Below are positions 52,667 to 62,780 of a stretch of DNA of 64,000 nucleotides, one piece after another. Position numbers and translations under genes: made by a program. Where the stretch lies: assembly GCA_037443205.1 (NCBI GenBank), contig JBBIOU010000003.1, positions 1-64,000 of the forward strand. The letters run 5' to 3'. Under the pieces are notes generated by a model. The model made no database searches. It was not told where the DNA came from and saw only the letters and a program-made list of their open reading frames with translations. Numbering within the stretch: the stretch's first letter is position 1; each line of letters starts with the position of its first letter. Source of the stretch: JBBIOU01 sp037443205. Lineage in GTDB: Bacteria > Bacteroidota > Bacteroidia > Flavobacteriales_D > UBA2798.

Positions 52667-53929
52667 TTATGTTTTTTGTTTCTTTTTGCGGGCAGCAGGA
52701 AATAAAATATTATTAAGTATAAGCCTGTAACCCGGAGAATTAGGATGCAGGTTTAAATCGGTAGGAGGGTCGCCCACCATGTGGCGATAATCTTCCGGGT
52801 CGTGTCCCCCATAAAAAGTAAACTGCCCTTTGCCATAAACACCATGTAAGTAACGAACCGTATTAAACTGTTTACTTTCGCCCATTACCGTAATGTTAGG
52901 TTTAACATATTGCTTTTTAAAATCGGTAGTCTGACCCATAAAACCTTTAATTACTTTGGTGTGATTTTGACAAAGCATAGTGGGTACAATATCCCACTTG
53001 GCAGAAAAATCAAATAAAGTAAATACATCCTGGTTTTCGGGTATGTAATGTAATTCGGTTCCGTCAATTGAAGAAAACTCATATTGCAGGGGGTCTAAAA
53101 TGAGTTTAAAATTTTCAAAGGCTAAAGTTTTGGTAAAATCTATTTTATTTTGTGCATTCGGGTCTAAGGCATCCCCGTCATACATCGGTCCGCATATATC
53201 TACTCCTTCGGCAGCAAGAGCAATATCGTAACTATCGGTGCCGCTGCACATGGTAAATAAAAAACCACCTCCTGCAACATATTCTTTTATTCGTAAAGCA
53301 ACGCCTAATTTGAGTTCAGATACTTTGTTAAACCCAAGCTGCATAGCCATTTGTTCAGTTTCGCGTACTTGTTTTTGGTACCATGCGGCATTTTTGTATG
53401 TGGCATAAAATTTACCGTACTGTCCGGTAAAGTCTTCGTGATGCAGGTGCAGCCAATCGTATTTAGGAAGCACACCGGCTATGATAGCCGAATCGTAGAT
53501 TTGGTCGTAAGGAATTTCGGCATAGGTCATTACCAACGTAACAGCATCATCCCAGGGTTGATAGCTTGAAGGCGCATAGACTGCAATTTTAGGTGCTTTT
53601 TCAAGTTTTACTACTTCCATATTTACTTCGGGGTCGCTTATCTCTAAGCGTATATTTGCTGCTTTACCATCAGCTACCAATTCATAACTAACTCCTCTTA
53701 TTTTACATTCTTCTTCGATGGTTTTATAGTGGGGAATTAAAAAACTTCCTCCGCGATAATTCAGTAGCCATTCCAACTCAATATCGTTTTTCAGTACCCA
53801 GTATGCTATACCGTATGCTTTAAGATGGTTTTTTTGTTTTTCGTCCATGGGTAAAAGCAAATAAGTGGCTTTTAAATGCAAGGCAGAAAAAACCATCAAT
53901 AAGAGTAATAATTTAAAACGGCTCGTCAT
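52667..53929 (-). CDS. exported Bacteroidota protein often labelled asparagine synthetase B
   Basis: The chosen start ATG 53929 gives the signal MTSRFKLLLLLMVFSALHLK; it lies 17 bp inside the dnaB end. A longer frame to 53974 is less likely. The protein (about 420 residues) begins TYLLLPMDEKQKNHLKAYGI and has LNYRGGSFLIPHY, LKYDWLHLHHEDFTGQYGKF-like sequence, FLFTMCSGTDSYDIAL and FYGGHDPEDYRHMVGDPPTD. I know this family under the name asparagine synthetase B, but there is no N-terminal catalytic Cys or ATP-pyrophosphatase motif, so that name is probably wrong. The MCSGTDS and GGHDPE words suggest a glutaminase-like fold. Confidence 0.75.
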   Translation of the reverse strand: MTSRFKLLLLLMVFSALHLKATYLLLPMDEKQKNHLKAYGIAYWVLKNDIELEWLLNYRGGSFLIPHYKTIEEECKIRGVSYELVADGKAANIRLEISDPEVNMEVVKLEKAPKIAVYAPSSYQPWDDAVTLVMTYAEIPYDQIYDSAIIAGVLPKYDWLHLHHEDFTGQYGKFYATYKNAAWYQKQVRETEQMAMQLGFNKVSELKLGVALRIKEYVAGGGFLFTMCSGTDSYDIALAAEGVDICGPMYDGDALDPNAQNKIDFTKTLAFENFKLILDPLQYEFSSIDGTELHYIPENQDVFTLFDFSAKWDIVPTMLCQNHTKVIKGFMGQTTDFKKQYVKPNITVMGESKQFNTVRYLHGVYGKGQFTFYGGHDPEDYRHMVGDPPTDLNLHPNSPGYRLILNNILFPAARKKKQKT

Positions 53930-55493
53930 TATTATAATCGCTTTGATTACCAAAGTTAATATCATCATCTTCATCTTGCAAATCGTTCATTTTAGAACTA
54001 ACGGTTATTACGTTGGTATTAGTATCAAAGTTATTATTGGGTTGCAAATTATTTTGTGCATAGTTGTCTTCAAATCCAAAGCTATCATAGTTTTCAAACT
54101 TAGCGTATTGGCCTTTAAATTTAAGTTTTACCTCATCCAGCGATCCGTTTCTGTGCTTGGCAATGATAAACCAACCTAAGCCTTGCGTAGAGTTGCCTTC
54201 TGCATCGGTATCTATTTTATAATATTCGGGACGGTATAAAAACGAAACGATGTCGGCATCCTGTTCAATGGCTCCGGATTCTCTTAAATCGGACAGCAAT
54301 GGTTTTTTATCGCCTCCGCGTGTTTCTACCGAACGGCTAAGCTGTGCTAAAGCAATAATAGGTATGTTTAATTCTTTGGCTATGCTTTTGATGGAGCGCG
54401 AGATGGTGCTTATTTCCTGTTCGCGGTTACCTTTGTTATCGGCACCGGCTGTCATTAATTGCAAATAATCTATAATTATCATTTTTACGCCATGTTGCGA
54501 AACAAGTCTACGCGCTTTGGCACGCAACTCAAAGATTGATAAGGCGGGAGTATCGTCAATAAATATAGGTGCTTGCGAAAGATTTTTAATACGCGCGTGT
54601 AATTGCTGCATTTCGTACTCTTGCAGGGTACCTTTGCGCAATTTATGTGCTTCCAGTTCTGCTTCGCTGGATATTAAACGATTTACCAGTTGTATGGCCG
54701 ACATTTCGAGCGAAAATACGGCTACAGGTATTTTAAACTGCACGGCCGTATTTCGGGCCATGCTTAATACAAAGGCTGTTTTTCCCATACCCGGGCGGGC
54801 AGCAATAACAATCATGTCTGATTTTTGCCAGCCTCCCGTAATGGCATCTATTTCTGTAAACCCCGAAGGTACTCCGCTCAATCCTCCTTCGTGTTTTTTA
54901 GCAGCTTCTATTTCATCAATGGCTTGTAAAATTAAATTGTCCATTGAAGCATAATCTTTGCGGATATTACCTTGTGTTACTTTAAAAATTTCGCTTTCGG
55001 TTTGATCTAACAAATCAAATACATCGGTTGTTTCTTCGTATGCTTCTTGCATGGTTTGTCCCGATATACGAATCAGTTCTCTAAGGATATGTTTTTGAGA
55101 AATGATACGCGCATAATATTCAATATTTGCAGCAGAAGCAATTCTGTTTGTAAGCTGACTGATGTAGTAGGGGCCTCCAACCAGGTCTAATTCGCCCTTT
55201 TGACGTAATCGTGCCGTAACGGTTAATATATCAATAGGCTGCGATTCATGAAATAATTCGCTGATGGCTGCATATATTTTTTGATGCGCATCTTTATAAA
55301 AACTTTCGGCCGATAATATATCAATGGCATCATTGACGGCATCGCGTTCTAACATCATAGCGCCCAAAACGGCCTCTTCCAGTTCTATTGCCTGCGGTGG
55401 TAATTTACCGCCATCTATGCTAATGGGGTTGGTAAAAGCATTTTTGATCCTTGAATTTTTTTTATAACCTGTTTTTTCTACCTGTTCTTCCAT
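53913..55493 (-). CDS. dnaB: replicative DNA helicase
   Basis: DnaB unwinds DNA at the replication fork as a hexamer. The N-terminal domain starts QAIELEEAVLGAMMLERDAV; the RecA-like domain has Walker A near residue 234 (VIAARPGMGKTAFVLSMARN), Walker B (VKMIIIDYLQLMTAGADNKG), and QLSRSVETRGGDKKPLLSDL, RESGAIEQDADIVSFLYRPE. The length of 526 and the acidic tail (SKMNDLQDEDDDINFG) are normal for this phylum. No intein. It overlaps the next gene. Confidence 0.97.
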   Translation of the reverse strand: MEEQVEKTGYKKNSRIKNAFTNPISIDGGKLPPQAIELEEAVLGAMMLERDAVNDAIDILSAESFYKDAHQKIYAAISELFHESQPIDILTVTARLRQKGELDLVGGPYYISQLTNRIASAANIEYYARIISQKHILRELIRISGQTMQEAYEETTDVFDLLDQTESEIFKVTQGNIRKDYASMDNLILQAIDEIEAAKKHEGGLSGVPSGFTEIDAITGGWQKSDMIVIAARPGMGKTAFVLSMARNTAVQFKIPVAVFSLEMSAIQLVNRLISSEAELEAHKLRKGTLQEYEMQQLHARIKNLSQAPIFIDDTPALSIFELRAKARRLVSQHGVKMIIIDYLQLMTAGADNKGNREQEISTISRSIKSIAKELNIPIIALAQLSRSVETRGGDKKPLLSDLRESGAIEQDADIVSFLYRPEYYKIDTDAEGNSTQGLGWFIIAKHRNGSLDEVKLKFKGQYAKFENYDSFGFEDNYAQNNLQPNNNFDTNTNVITVSSKMNDLQDEDDDINFGNQSDYNNDEPF

Positions 55494-55632
55494 AAGCCCA
55501 AAATAAACTCACTTTAACCTAATAATAACTAAATGTTGGTAAATTACTTTTTCAATCTTACTTTTAAAAAAATATTAAAACCACATATTAACATTTGTTG
55601 ATTAATTTAGAGTACAATTTACAAAATAATGA

Positions 55633-56946
55633 ATGAAAATATTGTTTTATAATAAAAAGTTATTAAGAGGATGTTGGTTATTATTGGTGTTGTTGTCTTG
55701 CAAAAAAGAACGCGACACACTGCCTCCCCAAATTACCATTTATTCTCCTGTCGAAAACAGTTCTTTTGATATTCCGGCATATATCAATATTTCGGCTCAT
55801 ATTAAAGAAGACAAAAAAATTGAAAGTATCAACGCAGAAATACTCAACGAAAATCAACAAATAATTGCCTCTGCAGCTGTAGATGTTGGCAACTATCCCG
55901 ATAACAAAAATATTAACTTAAACACCACTATCTATATTGATGACCGGCTCTTACCTTCCGGAAATTATCACGTTCGTATAAAAGCCAATGATGGAACAAA
56001 CCATACTTCGCGTTACAAAAAAATTTACATCCACGAATTAACTAAAGAGTTAAAAGATGTATTGATTTTCAGAAAAATAAATTCAAATCTTTTATCGGTT
56101 GAAAAACTCCATCAAAATAATTTTCTGCCCGTATTGTCTATAAACACTGATTTCGGGTTTAGCTCTTTCTGCAACAGGTATCAGCAACTGGTTATCGGAG
56201 GCAGTTATACAGGAAACATAAGCAGTTATAATTACCCGCAATATGATGTTGCCTGGCAATTACCCGCCTTAAATAATCCGGGACAACCTTATTATTATTT
56301 TTTACATCACAATAAATCAGAAGATTTGCTTTATATAGGGTATAGCCTGGGTTATATAAAAGCCGTTAATCGTTTTGGGAATAATATGGTATATGTGGCG
56401 CTTCCTAACAATTTCAATCCACATATCTGCTTAGAAAATGATGGTAAAATATATGCATATTTAAAAGAAATTAATGGCAACCAGCAAAAATTAAATGTGT
56501 ACTATAAACAATCGGGGGCTTTAAAAAATACTTTAAACATTAATTTTGAAATAATAAAATTATTTGCCTTAGAAAACGGACTGATTGCGGCCCTTGTAAA
56601 CGAAAATAATGTTGGAAAAATTAAACTATATAACGAAACCGGCAACAATTTTTACGAACCTATTCCCTCTTCCTTTTCAAGTTTTACTGACGGATTGCAA
56701 ACTCCATTCGGATTAATTTATGCCTTAAGCAATAACGAGATTGTTGTTTACAACCACGCACAAAATCAAATTATTCCGCTAACTGCGTTTGGAGGCAGTG
56801 CAATTCAATACAACCCTTTACAAAACGAATTATATATAGCAAACGGTAATACTTTGAGTGTAATTAATGCTTCAAACGGGGTTATAAATACCCAACACAC
56901 AGCAACAGGCAATATTTCATCTGTTTTGCTGTTGTTTAACAAATAG
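55633..56946 (+). CDS. lipoprotein with Ig-like and propeller-like domains
   Basis: A 437-residue lipoprotein (LLVLLSCKKERD; lipobox Cys about 23). TLPPQITIYSPVENSSFDIP opens an Ig-like domain (to about 130, NYHVRIKANDGTNHTSRYKK). The remainder has repeating strands with GYI/IGYSLGYIKAVNRF and YNPLQNELYIANGNTLSVIN words, like a seven-bladed propeller. I do not recognise the family. It is followed after 17 bp by an outer-membrane barrel gene and may be co-transcribed with it. Confidence 0.75.
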   Translation: MKILFYNKKLLRGCWLLLVLLSCKKERDTLPPQITIYSPVENSSFDIPAYINISAHIKEDKKIESINAEILNENQQIIASAAVDVGNYPDNKNINLNTTIYIDDRLLPSGNYHVRIKANDGTNHTSRYKKIYIHELTKELKDVLIFRKINSNLLSVEKLHQNNFLPVLSINTDFGFSSFCNRYQQLVIGGSYTGNISSYNYPQYDVAWQLPALNNPGQPYYYFLHHNKSEDLLYIGYSLGYIKAVNRFGNNMVYVALPNNFNPHICLENDGKIYAYLKEINGNQQKLNVYYKQSGALKNTLNINFEIIKLFALENGLIAALVNENNVGKIKLYNETGNNFYEPIPSSFSSFTDGLQTPFGLIYALSNNEIVVYNHAQNQIIPLTAFGGSAIQYNPLQNELYIANGNTLSVINASNGVINTQHTATGNISSVLLLFNK

Positions 56947-56963
56947 TTATTTTTACTCTCGAA

Positions 56964-57551
56964 ATGATGAAAAAAAACCTGTTATTTACGGTCATTATAT
57001 TTTTTGCGTGCTTAGCCTATTCGCAAGATTACGACACCTATAATGTTCATTCTGTTAAAAATAAATCTAAAAAAATTAAAGAACCATTTATTGAAAAATG
57101 TTATGCCGGGGGCAGCTTAAGTTTACAAATCGGGAATTTTGCCACATATGTAGATATATCACCCTTATTTGGTTATCAAATAACCGAAAAATGGTCATTA
57201 GGTTTAGGAGCTACTTATAAATATGCAGATATTTATTCGCCTTTTTATAATGTGCGGTTGCGTGGCAATGTGTTTGGAGGAGGTCCCTTTACAAGATTGA
57301 TACTTTTTGATTTTCTATTTGCCCATGCCGAAGCAGAGTTTTTAAATACCGTGGGCTATGACGTGTTAATAAACAATTACCGCAGACTATGGGTTCCGGT
57401 TACAGCTGCAGGCCTGGGTTACAAGGGTGGTGATGATGATAATTATGGTTATTTTATGATTTTATATGATTTTAATAACGACCCTAATACTCCATATCCC
57501 CTGTCTCCACTTATTATTAAAGCCGGCTTTATATTTTCTTTAGGTAAATAA
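56964..57551 (+). CDS. outer-membrane beta-barrel protein, unknown
   Basis: A 195-residue protein with signal MMKKNLLFTVIIFFACLAYS (or from the second Met) and barrel strands such as GGSLSLQIGNFATYVDISPL, WSLGLGATYKYADIYSPFYN and FTRLILFDFLFAHAEAEFLN, with a terminal KAGFIFSLGK. It is of the small Bacteroidota porin-like type. It follows the propeller lipoprotein by 17 bp. Function unknown. Confidence 0.75.
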   Translation: MMKKNLLFTVIIFFACLAYSQDYDTYNVHSVKNKSKKIKEPFIEKCYAGGSLSLQIGNFATYVDISPLFGYQITEKWSLGLGATYKYADIYSPFYNVRLRGNVFGGGPFTRLILFDFLFAHAEAEFLNTVGYDVLINNYRRLWVPVTAAGLGYKGGDDDNYGYFMILYDFNNDPNTPYPLSPLIIKAGFIFSLGK

Positions 57552-57611
57552 TATTTTAATCTGATTTGAATTTTTTACTTTCGCTGCAATAATTTAATGA
57601 AAACATACTGA

Positions 57612-58898
57612 ATGGAAAATACCCTGCAACAAAAACATGAACTACGTGTTTCAGCTATGGCTGAAAACCTTATAGGCTCTGAAATTATAAAACTTGCCGG
57701 AGAAATACGCGATAAAATAGCCCAAGGAGAAAAAATATATAATTTTACCATAGGCGATTTTAATCCACAAATTTTTCCTATACCAGCCGAATTTAAACAA
57801 GCAATTATAAATGCCTATCAAAACAACGAAACCAATTATCCCGAAGCAAACGGTATGCATCGCCTCAGAAAAGCGGTGTCCGCATTTCTTAAAGAACATT
57901 TACAACTTTCATATAACGAAAATGAAATACTGATATCAGGCGGAGCACGCCCCATTATATATGCTTTATACCAAACCCTGGTGGATGCAGGCGATAAGAT
58001 ATTATTTCCGGTACCTTCGTGGAATAATAACCACTACACACACCTGTCGCATGGCCAGCAAATTATAATAGAAACCCTTCCGGAAAATAATTTTATGCCT
58101 ACGGCCGATGAACTTAAACCCTACATCCAAGAAGCCGGCCTCATTGCGCTGTGCTCACCTTTAAACCCTACGGGAACCGTATTCAGCAAAAATCAACTGG
58201 AAGAAATCTGCGATTTAATTATTGCCGAAAATAAGCGCAGAGGCGCTCATGAAAAACCGCTCTACCTGATGTACGACCAAATTTATTGCCTGCTAACTTA
58301 TGGAAATACCCGGCACCACGACCCGGTAACACTGCGTCCGGAAATGCGCAACTACACCGTTTTTATAGATGGTTTGTCTAAATCGCTGGCAGCTACCGGT
58401 GTCAGGGTTGGTTGGGCATTTGGTCCGCAAAGAATAATTGATAAAATGAAAAGTATTTTATCGCATGTTGGAGCCTGGTCGCCAAAAGCCGAACAAATAG
58501 CAACCGCAGAATACCTTGAAAACAAAAGTGCCGTAAAAGAATTTTTAACTCATTTTAAAAATCGCCTCGAAAAAAGACTGAACGGATTTTATGAGATGTT
58601 TCAAAAATTAAAAAATGAAGGATTCTGTGTTGATGCCATTGCACCCCAGGCAGCAATCTATTTAACGGTAAAAATAAATTTATATGGTAAAATTTTACCC
58701 GATGGAAAAAAAATAGATTCGTCTGAACAAATAACCGCATATATTTTAAACGAAGCTAAAATAGCATTAGTGCCTTTTTATGCATTTGGTTCATCAAAAG
58801 AATCTGTATGGTATCGCTTATCGGTAGGTACAGCCCAAAGCAGCGATATAGAAGTAGTATATGCATCACTTAAAACGGCACTTTCTAAATTAAAATAA
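57612..58898 (+). CDS. pyridoxal-phosphate aminotransferase, class I/II
   Basis: A 428-residue fold-type-I aminotransferase. PLP-Lys is K257 in FIDGLSKSLAATGVRVGW; LCSPLNPTGTVFSKNQLEEI and LMYDQIYCLLTY contain the Asn and Asp/Tyr that contact the cofactor, and VWYRLSVGTAQSSDIEVVYA has the substrate-carboxylate Arg. The N-terminus (RVSAMAENLIGSEIIKLAGE) resembles aspartate aminotransferases. The amino-acid substrate cannot be fixed. It is 10 bp upstream of the mannose-1-phosphate guanylyltransferase gene. Confidence 0.93.
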   Translation: MENTLQQKHELRVSAMAENLIGSEIIKLAGEIRDKIAQGEKIYNFTIGDFNPQIFPIPAEFKQAIINAYQNNETNYPEANGMHRLRKAVSAFLKEHLQLSYNENEILISGGARPIIYALYQTLVDAGDKILFPVPSWNNNHYTHLSHGQQIIIETLPENNFMPTADELKPYIQEAGLIALCSPLNPTGTVFSKNQLEEICDLIIAENKRRGAHEKPLYLMYDQIYCLLTYGNTRHHDPVTLRPEMRNYTVFIDGLSKSLAATGVRVGWAFGPQRIIDKMKSILSHVGAWSPKAEQIATAEYLENKSAVKEFLTHFKNRLEKRLNGFYEMFQKLKNEGFCVDAIAPQAAIYLTVKINLYGKILPDGKKIDSSEQITAYILNEAKIALVPFYAFGSSKESVWYRLSVGTAQSSDIEVVYASLKTALSKLK

Positions 58899-58908
58899 TT
58901 ATCCATAA

Positions 58909-59997
58909 ATGAATAAAAACAACTATTGCATTATAATGGCCGGTGGTATTGGCAGCCGCCTATGGCCTATGAGCAGAACAGCAAACCCCAAGCAATTTCA
59001 TGATGTTTTGGGAGTGGGTAAAACATTGTTAAGACAAACTTTTGAAAGATTTTTAAATATTTGCCCTCAGCAAAACATATTGATTGTAACCAACGAACAA
59101 TACGGTGATATAGTAAAAAAACAAATACCCGAAATTAAAGAACAGCAAATATTAAAAGAACCCTTAAGAAAAAACACGGCCCCCTGCATTGCTTATGCTT
59201 CTTATAAAATTAATGCACTCAACCCTCAGGCACAAATTGTAGTTGCTTCTTCCGATCACCTTATTATTAACGAAAAAAAATTTGAAGAAACAATTTTACT
59301 TGCCCTGCAACAAGCCGAAAAATCAGATTGCCTTATTACCCTGGGTATAAAACCCGACAGACCGGATACCGGATATGGATACATACAATTTGAAGATGAT
59401 ACAAACTGTATAAACGAAAACATTAAAAAAGTAAAAACATTTACAGAAAAACCAAGTTTAGAGCTGGCTACGCAATTTATTGAAAGCGGTGATTTTTACT
59501 GGAACTCCGGCATTTTTATTTGGAGTTTAAAGAGCATACTTAAAGCATTAGAAAAATATATGCCGCACACAAATCGTCTGTTTTCTGAAGGAAAAGAAAT
59601 ATACAATACCCCTGCCGAACAAGAATTTATAGACCGTGTATATACAGAAGCTAAAAATATCTCTATAGATTATGGCGTGATGGAAAAAGCAAAAAATGTA
59701 TATGTAGTTTTATCGGATTTTGGCTGGAGCGATTTAGGTACCTGGGGCTCTTTATATACCCACGTAAAACATGATGAAAACAATAATGCCATAGTAGCCA
59801 AACACAGTTTGCTCTATGATACCAAAAACTGTATGGTAAGCGTTTCAAAAAACAAATTAGTAGTATTACACGGATTAGACGATTTTATTGTGGTAGAATC
59901 TGATAATGTTTTGTTAATCTGCAAAAAGCAAAGCGAACAACAAATTAAAAATTTTGTGAATGATGTAAAACATCTGAAGGGCGATAAATTTATCTGA
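58909..59997 (+). CDS. manC: mannose-1-phosphate guanylyltransferase
   Basis: This 362-residue enzyme makes GDP-mannose for surface polysaccharides. The nucleotide-binding start is IIMAGGIGSRLWPMSRTANP then KQFHDVLG; EPLRKNTAPCIAYASYKINA, IVVASSDHLII, GYGYIQFEDD and EKPSLELATQFIESGDFYWN are family motifs, and NISIDYGVMEKAKNVYVVLS precedes FGWSDLGTW. There is no C-terminal isomerase domain, so it is the short, single-function form. It is convergent with the adhesin gene. Confidence 0.95.
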   Translation: MNKNNYCIIMAGGIGSRLWPMSRTANPKQFHDVLGVGKTLLRQTFERFLNICPQQNILIVTNEQYGDIVKKQIPEIKEQQILKEPLRKNTAPCIAYASYKINALNPQAQIVVASSDHLIINEKKFEETILLALQQAEKSDCLITLGIKPDRPDTGYGYIQFEDDTNCINENIKKVKTFTEKPSLELATQFIESGDFYWNSGIFIWSLKSILKALEKYMPHTNRLFSEGKEIYNTPAEQEFIDRVYTEAKNISIDYGVMEKAKNVYVVLSDFGWSDLGTWGSLYTHVKHDENNNAIVAKHSLLYDTKNCMVSVSKNKLVVLHGLDDFIVVESDNVLLICKKQSEQQIKNFVNDVKHLKGDKFI

Positions 59998-60004
59998 TGA
60001 TAAT

Positions 60005-62635
60005 TTATCGTATTAACGTCACATGTCCGGTTTTTTCTTTGTATTCACCGTCAAACTCTGCTACGGCTCTAACTTTCCATACATAAACATCATTGGGGCA
60101 TTTTAATTGTTTAAAAGTACCGTCCCAGCCTTCATTTACCGAACGTGTTTGAAAAATTAGCTCACCCCAACGGTTATATACATAAAATTCATATTCGGTT
60201 TCTACATGTCCGCCCATTACCGGTATAAATATATCATTTAGTCCATCGTTATTAGGGCTGAAACTATTAGGTACATAACATATAAAATCGCTTGCTATGA
60301 CCACATCATGGCAAACGGTAGCCGGGCAGTTGCCCTGACCAAATGCCGTTAAACAAACGCTGTAAGTGCCCGGATTAATATTTGGAAAAACAAACTGGGG
60401 ATTTACATCGGTAGAATTACCCAAACCCGCAAAGTCCCATAAATAATTATTTGCACCGGTGCTCAAATTAGTAAAATTTATTGTAGGATAAGACACCGTT
60501 GCATTTGTGGGGGAATGAATAAATTCAGGTACCGGTAAATCGTAAACCGTAATGTAATTTACCAGGGTAGTATTACTGATACAACCTGCAGCAGTAGTAC
60601 TTTGATAAAATACGGTATATGTTCCCGGCTGAGAAAAAGTATGTGTAAAACCACTACAATTTGTGTGGGTTGTGCCATCGCTTAATTGCCATAAGCAATC
60701 AGTACCTGCCGGATTTGAAGTGGAAGAAAAATTAACCGTAAGCGGCATACAACCCGCAGTAATGTCTGCTATAGGGTTTATTACCGGTAAAGGGTTAACG
60801 GTAATATCCGTTGAGCTTGAACTGCCACAAAAACCGTTGATGGTATATGTAATTGTATGCGTACCTACTCCGGCTTGTGCCGGGTTAAATGCGCCTGTTA
60901 CCGGATTTACACCCGGTCCGCTCCAGGTACCTCCCGGATCTACGGCAGTTAAATTTACCGCAGATGCGTTTTCGCAAAACGGACCCACAGGAGTTATGGT
61001 GGTTATTGCATCCGCAGTTACTTGTATTTGTGTAGATTGCTGGTCGCCACAAGGGCCGGAAATGGTATAAGTTATGGTATGATTACCAGCGCCTGCCAAT
61101 GCCGGTGTAAACTCTCCGGTTATAGGATTTACGCCCGGACCACTCCAGGTACCTCCCGGGTCAACTGCAGTTAAAAACACACTCGCATCTGAAGTGCAAA
61201 ATGGACCTGCGGGTGTTATGGTTGCGTTTAGATTCGGTAAAATATTTACATCAGCAGTTGCTGTTGCTATACAGCCATTAGCATCCGTACCAACAACCGT
61301 ATAGGTTGTATTGTTAGGAGGGCTTGCCGTAACCGTGGCACCGGTAGTAGAGGATAAACCAACTGCCGGAGACCACGTATAATTCAGTGCTCCGCTTGCC
61401 GTGAGTTGGACATTTTGCCCTACGCATATATCACTCAAAGCAGGGTTAACTGCCACATTTGGATTGGGATTGACAGTTACTGTAACGCTTGCAGTAGCCG
61501 AACACCCGCTGGGGTCGGTACCGCTTACTGTATAGGTGGTGGTAGTGGTAGGATTAGCCGTTACGCTCGCGCCTGTTGTTGCAGATAGGCCGGTAGCAGG
61601 ACTCCAGTTAAAAGTAGTAATGGTAGGAGAATTAGCTGTTAACACTGTTGATTGCCCATCGCAAATGGATGTGTTGGGCGAAACGTTTATAACTCCTGTA
61701 CCAACAAACACAGTAACCTGATCGGTGCAGGCACCTCCGGTACAGGCAGTGCCGGATACGCGCACTTCGTATGTTGTTGTTACCATCGGGTTCACTGTAA
61801 TGCTTAAGCCTGTTCCAACCAATGTGTTAGAAGGTAATTCAAACCATTGTATGGTTGGAGGTGTGTTTAACTGAATTGGTGCGGGTGAATAAGGAATATT
61901 GCTGATAATATAATTGGCTCCATTAGGTGTAAAACGTCTGCCTTCATTGGCTGTTGCCCACTGCGTTCCGGAGTTTCTGCCGGGAACAACATCGGCAACC
62001 GTACCTAATGCGTTGTTGGTAGCATGTATAGCCTGACCGCCATTCCACCCTGGACAAATTGGTTTATTTCCGATATGTGTTTCGGCTATGTTTGTGCCTT
62101 CGTATAAGATAATTTGGCTGCAGTACTGTAAACTTGTACAACTAAACATCGGTACGTTATTGTATTGTACCACAAAGGCCCTGTTGGGAGCTGTACCAAT
62201 GGTTGCGTAAAATATTTGTCCACCAATACCGGGATTGATATCCTGCCAGGGGCCTAATACCGCATTGCGTATCTGATTATTCGGGTTACCGGGTACGGGA
62301 GCTGTAATGCTCCATGGAGAATAACCGTTTGCAAAGGCAGTGTTAAAACATATGTAATTATTGGAAGAAATCAGACATTGAGTGTATGTATTACCATAAA
62401 ATGTAAACGGAAAACCTATATTAATAACACCCGAAAATTGATCATCGGTTAAAAAAACCTGTGTGCCTACATATTGTGCAGGACTAGAATTTCCATACAA
62501 TGTTGCTGTTAAGGTTACCGGTTGACCGGGGCAACTGTTTTGATCAGGACCCGCATAAATACATTGTTGCGACAAGGTATTAAGCGGTTGTATTAGTACA
62601 AATAATATAAGAATATTGTTTATAGCTGTTTTCAT
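60005..62635 (-). CDS. large PKD/Ig-repeat adhesin with type-B T9SS C-terminus
   Basis: An 876-residue surface protein. The signal (NNILILFVLIQPLNTLS) precedes a domain of about 230 residues (GVINIGFPFTFYGNTYTQCL) found in such adhesins. Next are three SprB/Ig-like repeats (TTFNWSPATGLSATTGASVT; LNYTWSPAVGLSSTTGATVT), two close copies of a 75-residue unit (LTAVDPGGTWSGPGVNP then ITGEFTP or VTGAFNP), and a PKD domain. The C-terminus is type B (gliding-motility type): YVPNSFSPNNDGLNDIFIP ... YVWKVRAVAEFDGEYKEKTG. Transport by T9SS and a role in gliding or adhesion are predicted. Confidence 0.93.
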   Translation of the reverse strand: MKTAINNILILFVLIQPLNTLSQQCIYAGPDQNSCPGQPVTLTATLYGNSSPAQYVGTQVFLTDDQFSGVINIGFPFTFYGNTYTQCLISSNNYICFNTAFANGYSPWSITAPVPGNPNNQIRNAVLGPWQDINPGIGGQIFYATIGTAPNRAFVVQYNNVPMFSCTSLQYCSQIILYEGTNIAETHIGNKPICPGWNGGQAIHATNNALGTVADVVPGRNSGTQWATANEGRRFTPNGANYIISNIPYSPAPIQLNTPPTIQWFELPSNTLVGTGLSITVNPMVTTTYEVRVSGTACTGGACTDQVTVFVGTGVINVSPNTSICDGQSTVLTANSPTITTFNWSPATGLSATTGASVTANPTTTTTYTVSGTDPSGCSATASVTVTVNPNPNVAVNPALSDICVGQNVQLTASGALNYTWSPAVGLSSTTGATVTASPPNNTTYTVVGTDANGCIATATADVNILPNLNATITPAGPFCTSDASVFLTAVDPGGTWSGPGVNPITGEFTPALAGAGNHTITYTISGPCGDQQSTQIQVTADAITTITPVGPFCENASAVNLTAVDPGGTWSGPGVNPVTGAFNPAQAGVGTHTITYTINGFCGSSSSTDITVNPLPVINPIADITAGCMPLTVNFSSTSNPAGTDCLWQLSDGTTHTNCSGFTHTFSQPGTYTVFYQSTTAAGCISNTTLVNYITVYDLPVPEFIHSPTNATVSYPTINFTNLSTGANNYLWDFAGLGNSTDVNPQFVFPNINPGTYSVCLTAFGQGNCPATVCHDVVIASDFICYVPNSFSPNNDGLNDIFIPVMGGHVETEYEFYVYNRWGELIFQTRSVNEGWDGTFKQLKCPNDVYVWKVRAVAEFDGEYKEKTGHVTLIR
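60860..61200. repeat. intragenic tandem duplication in the adhesin gene
   Basis: The 75-residue unit is copied (centres near 60925 and 61140), with matching DNA such as CTCCAGGTACCTCCCGG in both copies and differences at other bases. This is a likely site of recombination that changes repeat number. Confidence 0.6.
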
Positions 62636-62780
62636 TTTGTTAATTACGTTCTTTTAGTAGACATTCTTTCTTTGTTATTCTTGTGTGATGACGATATTTT
62701 GACAAATAGGTTGCTTGTCTTTAACAATAATTACAAACATTAAGTTCAGCCATTAAAAAATTAATAAGCCATGTTTTATA

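Noticed and set aside
59982..60010. CGATAAAT/ATTTATCG hairpin between manC and the adhesin gene
   Set aside because: The stem is 8 bp, AT-rich, with a 13-nt loop and no T tract; it overlaps both coding ends, so a terminator is not supported.
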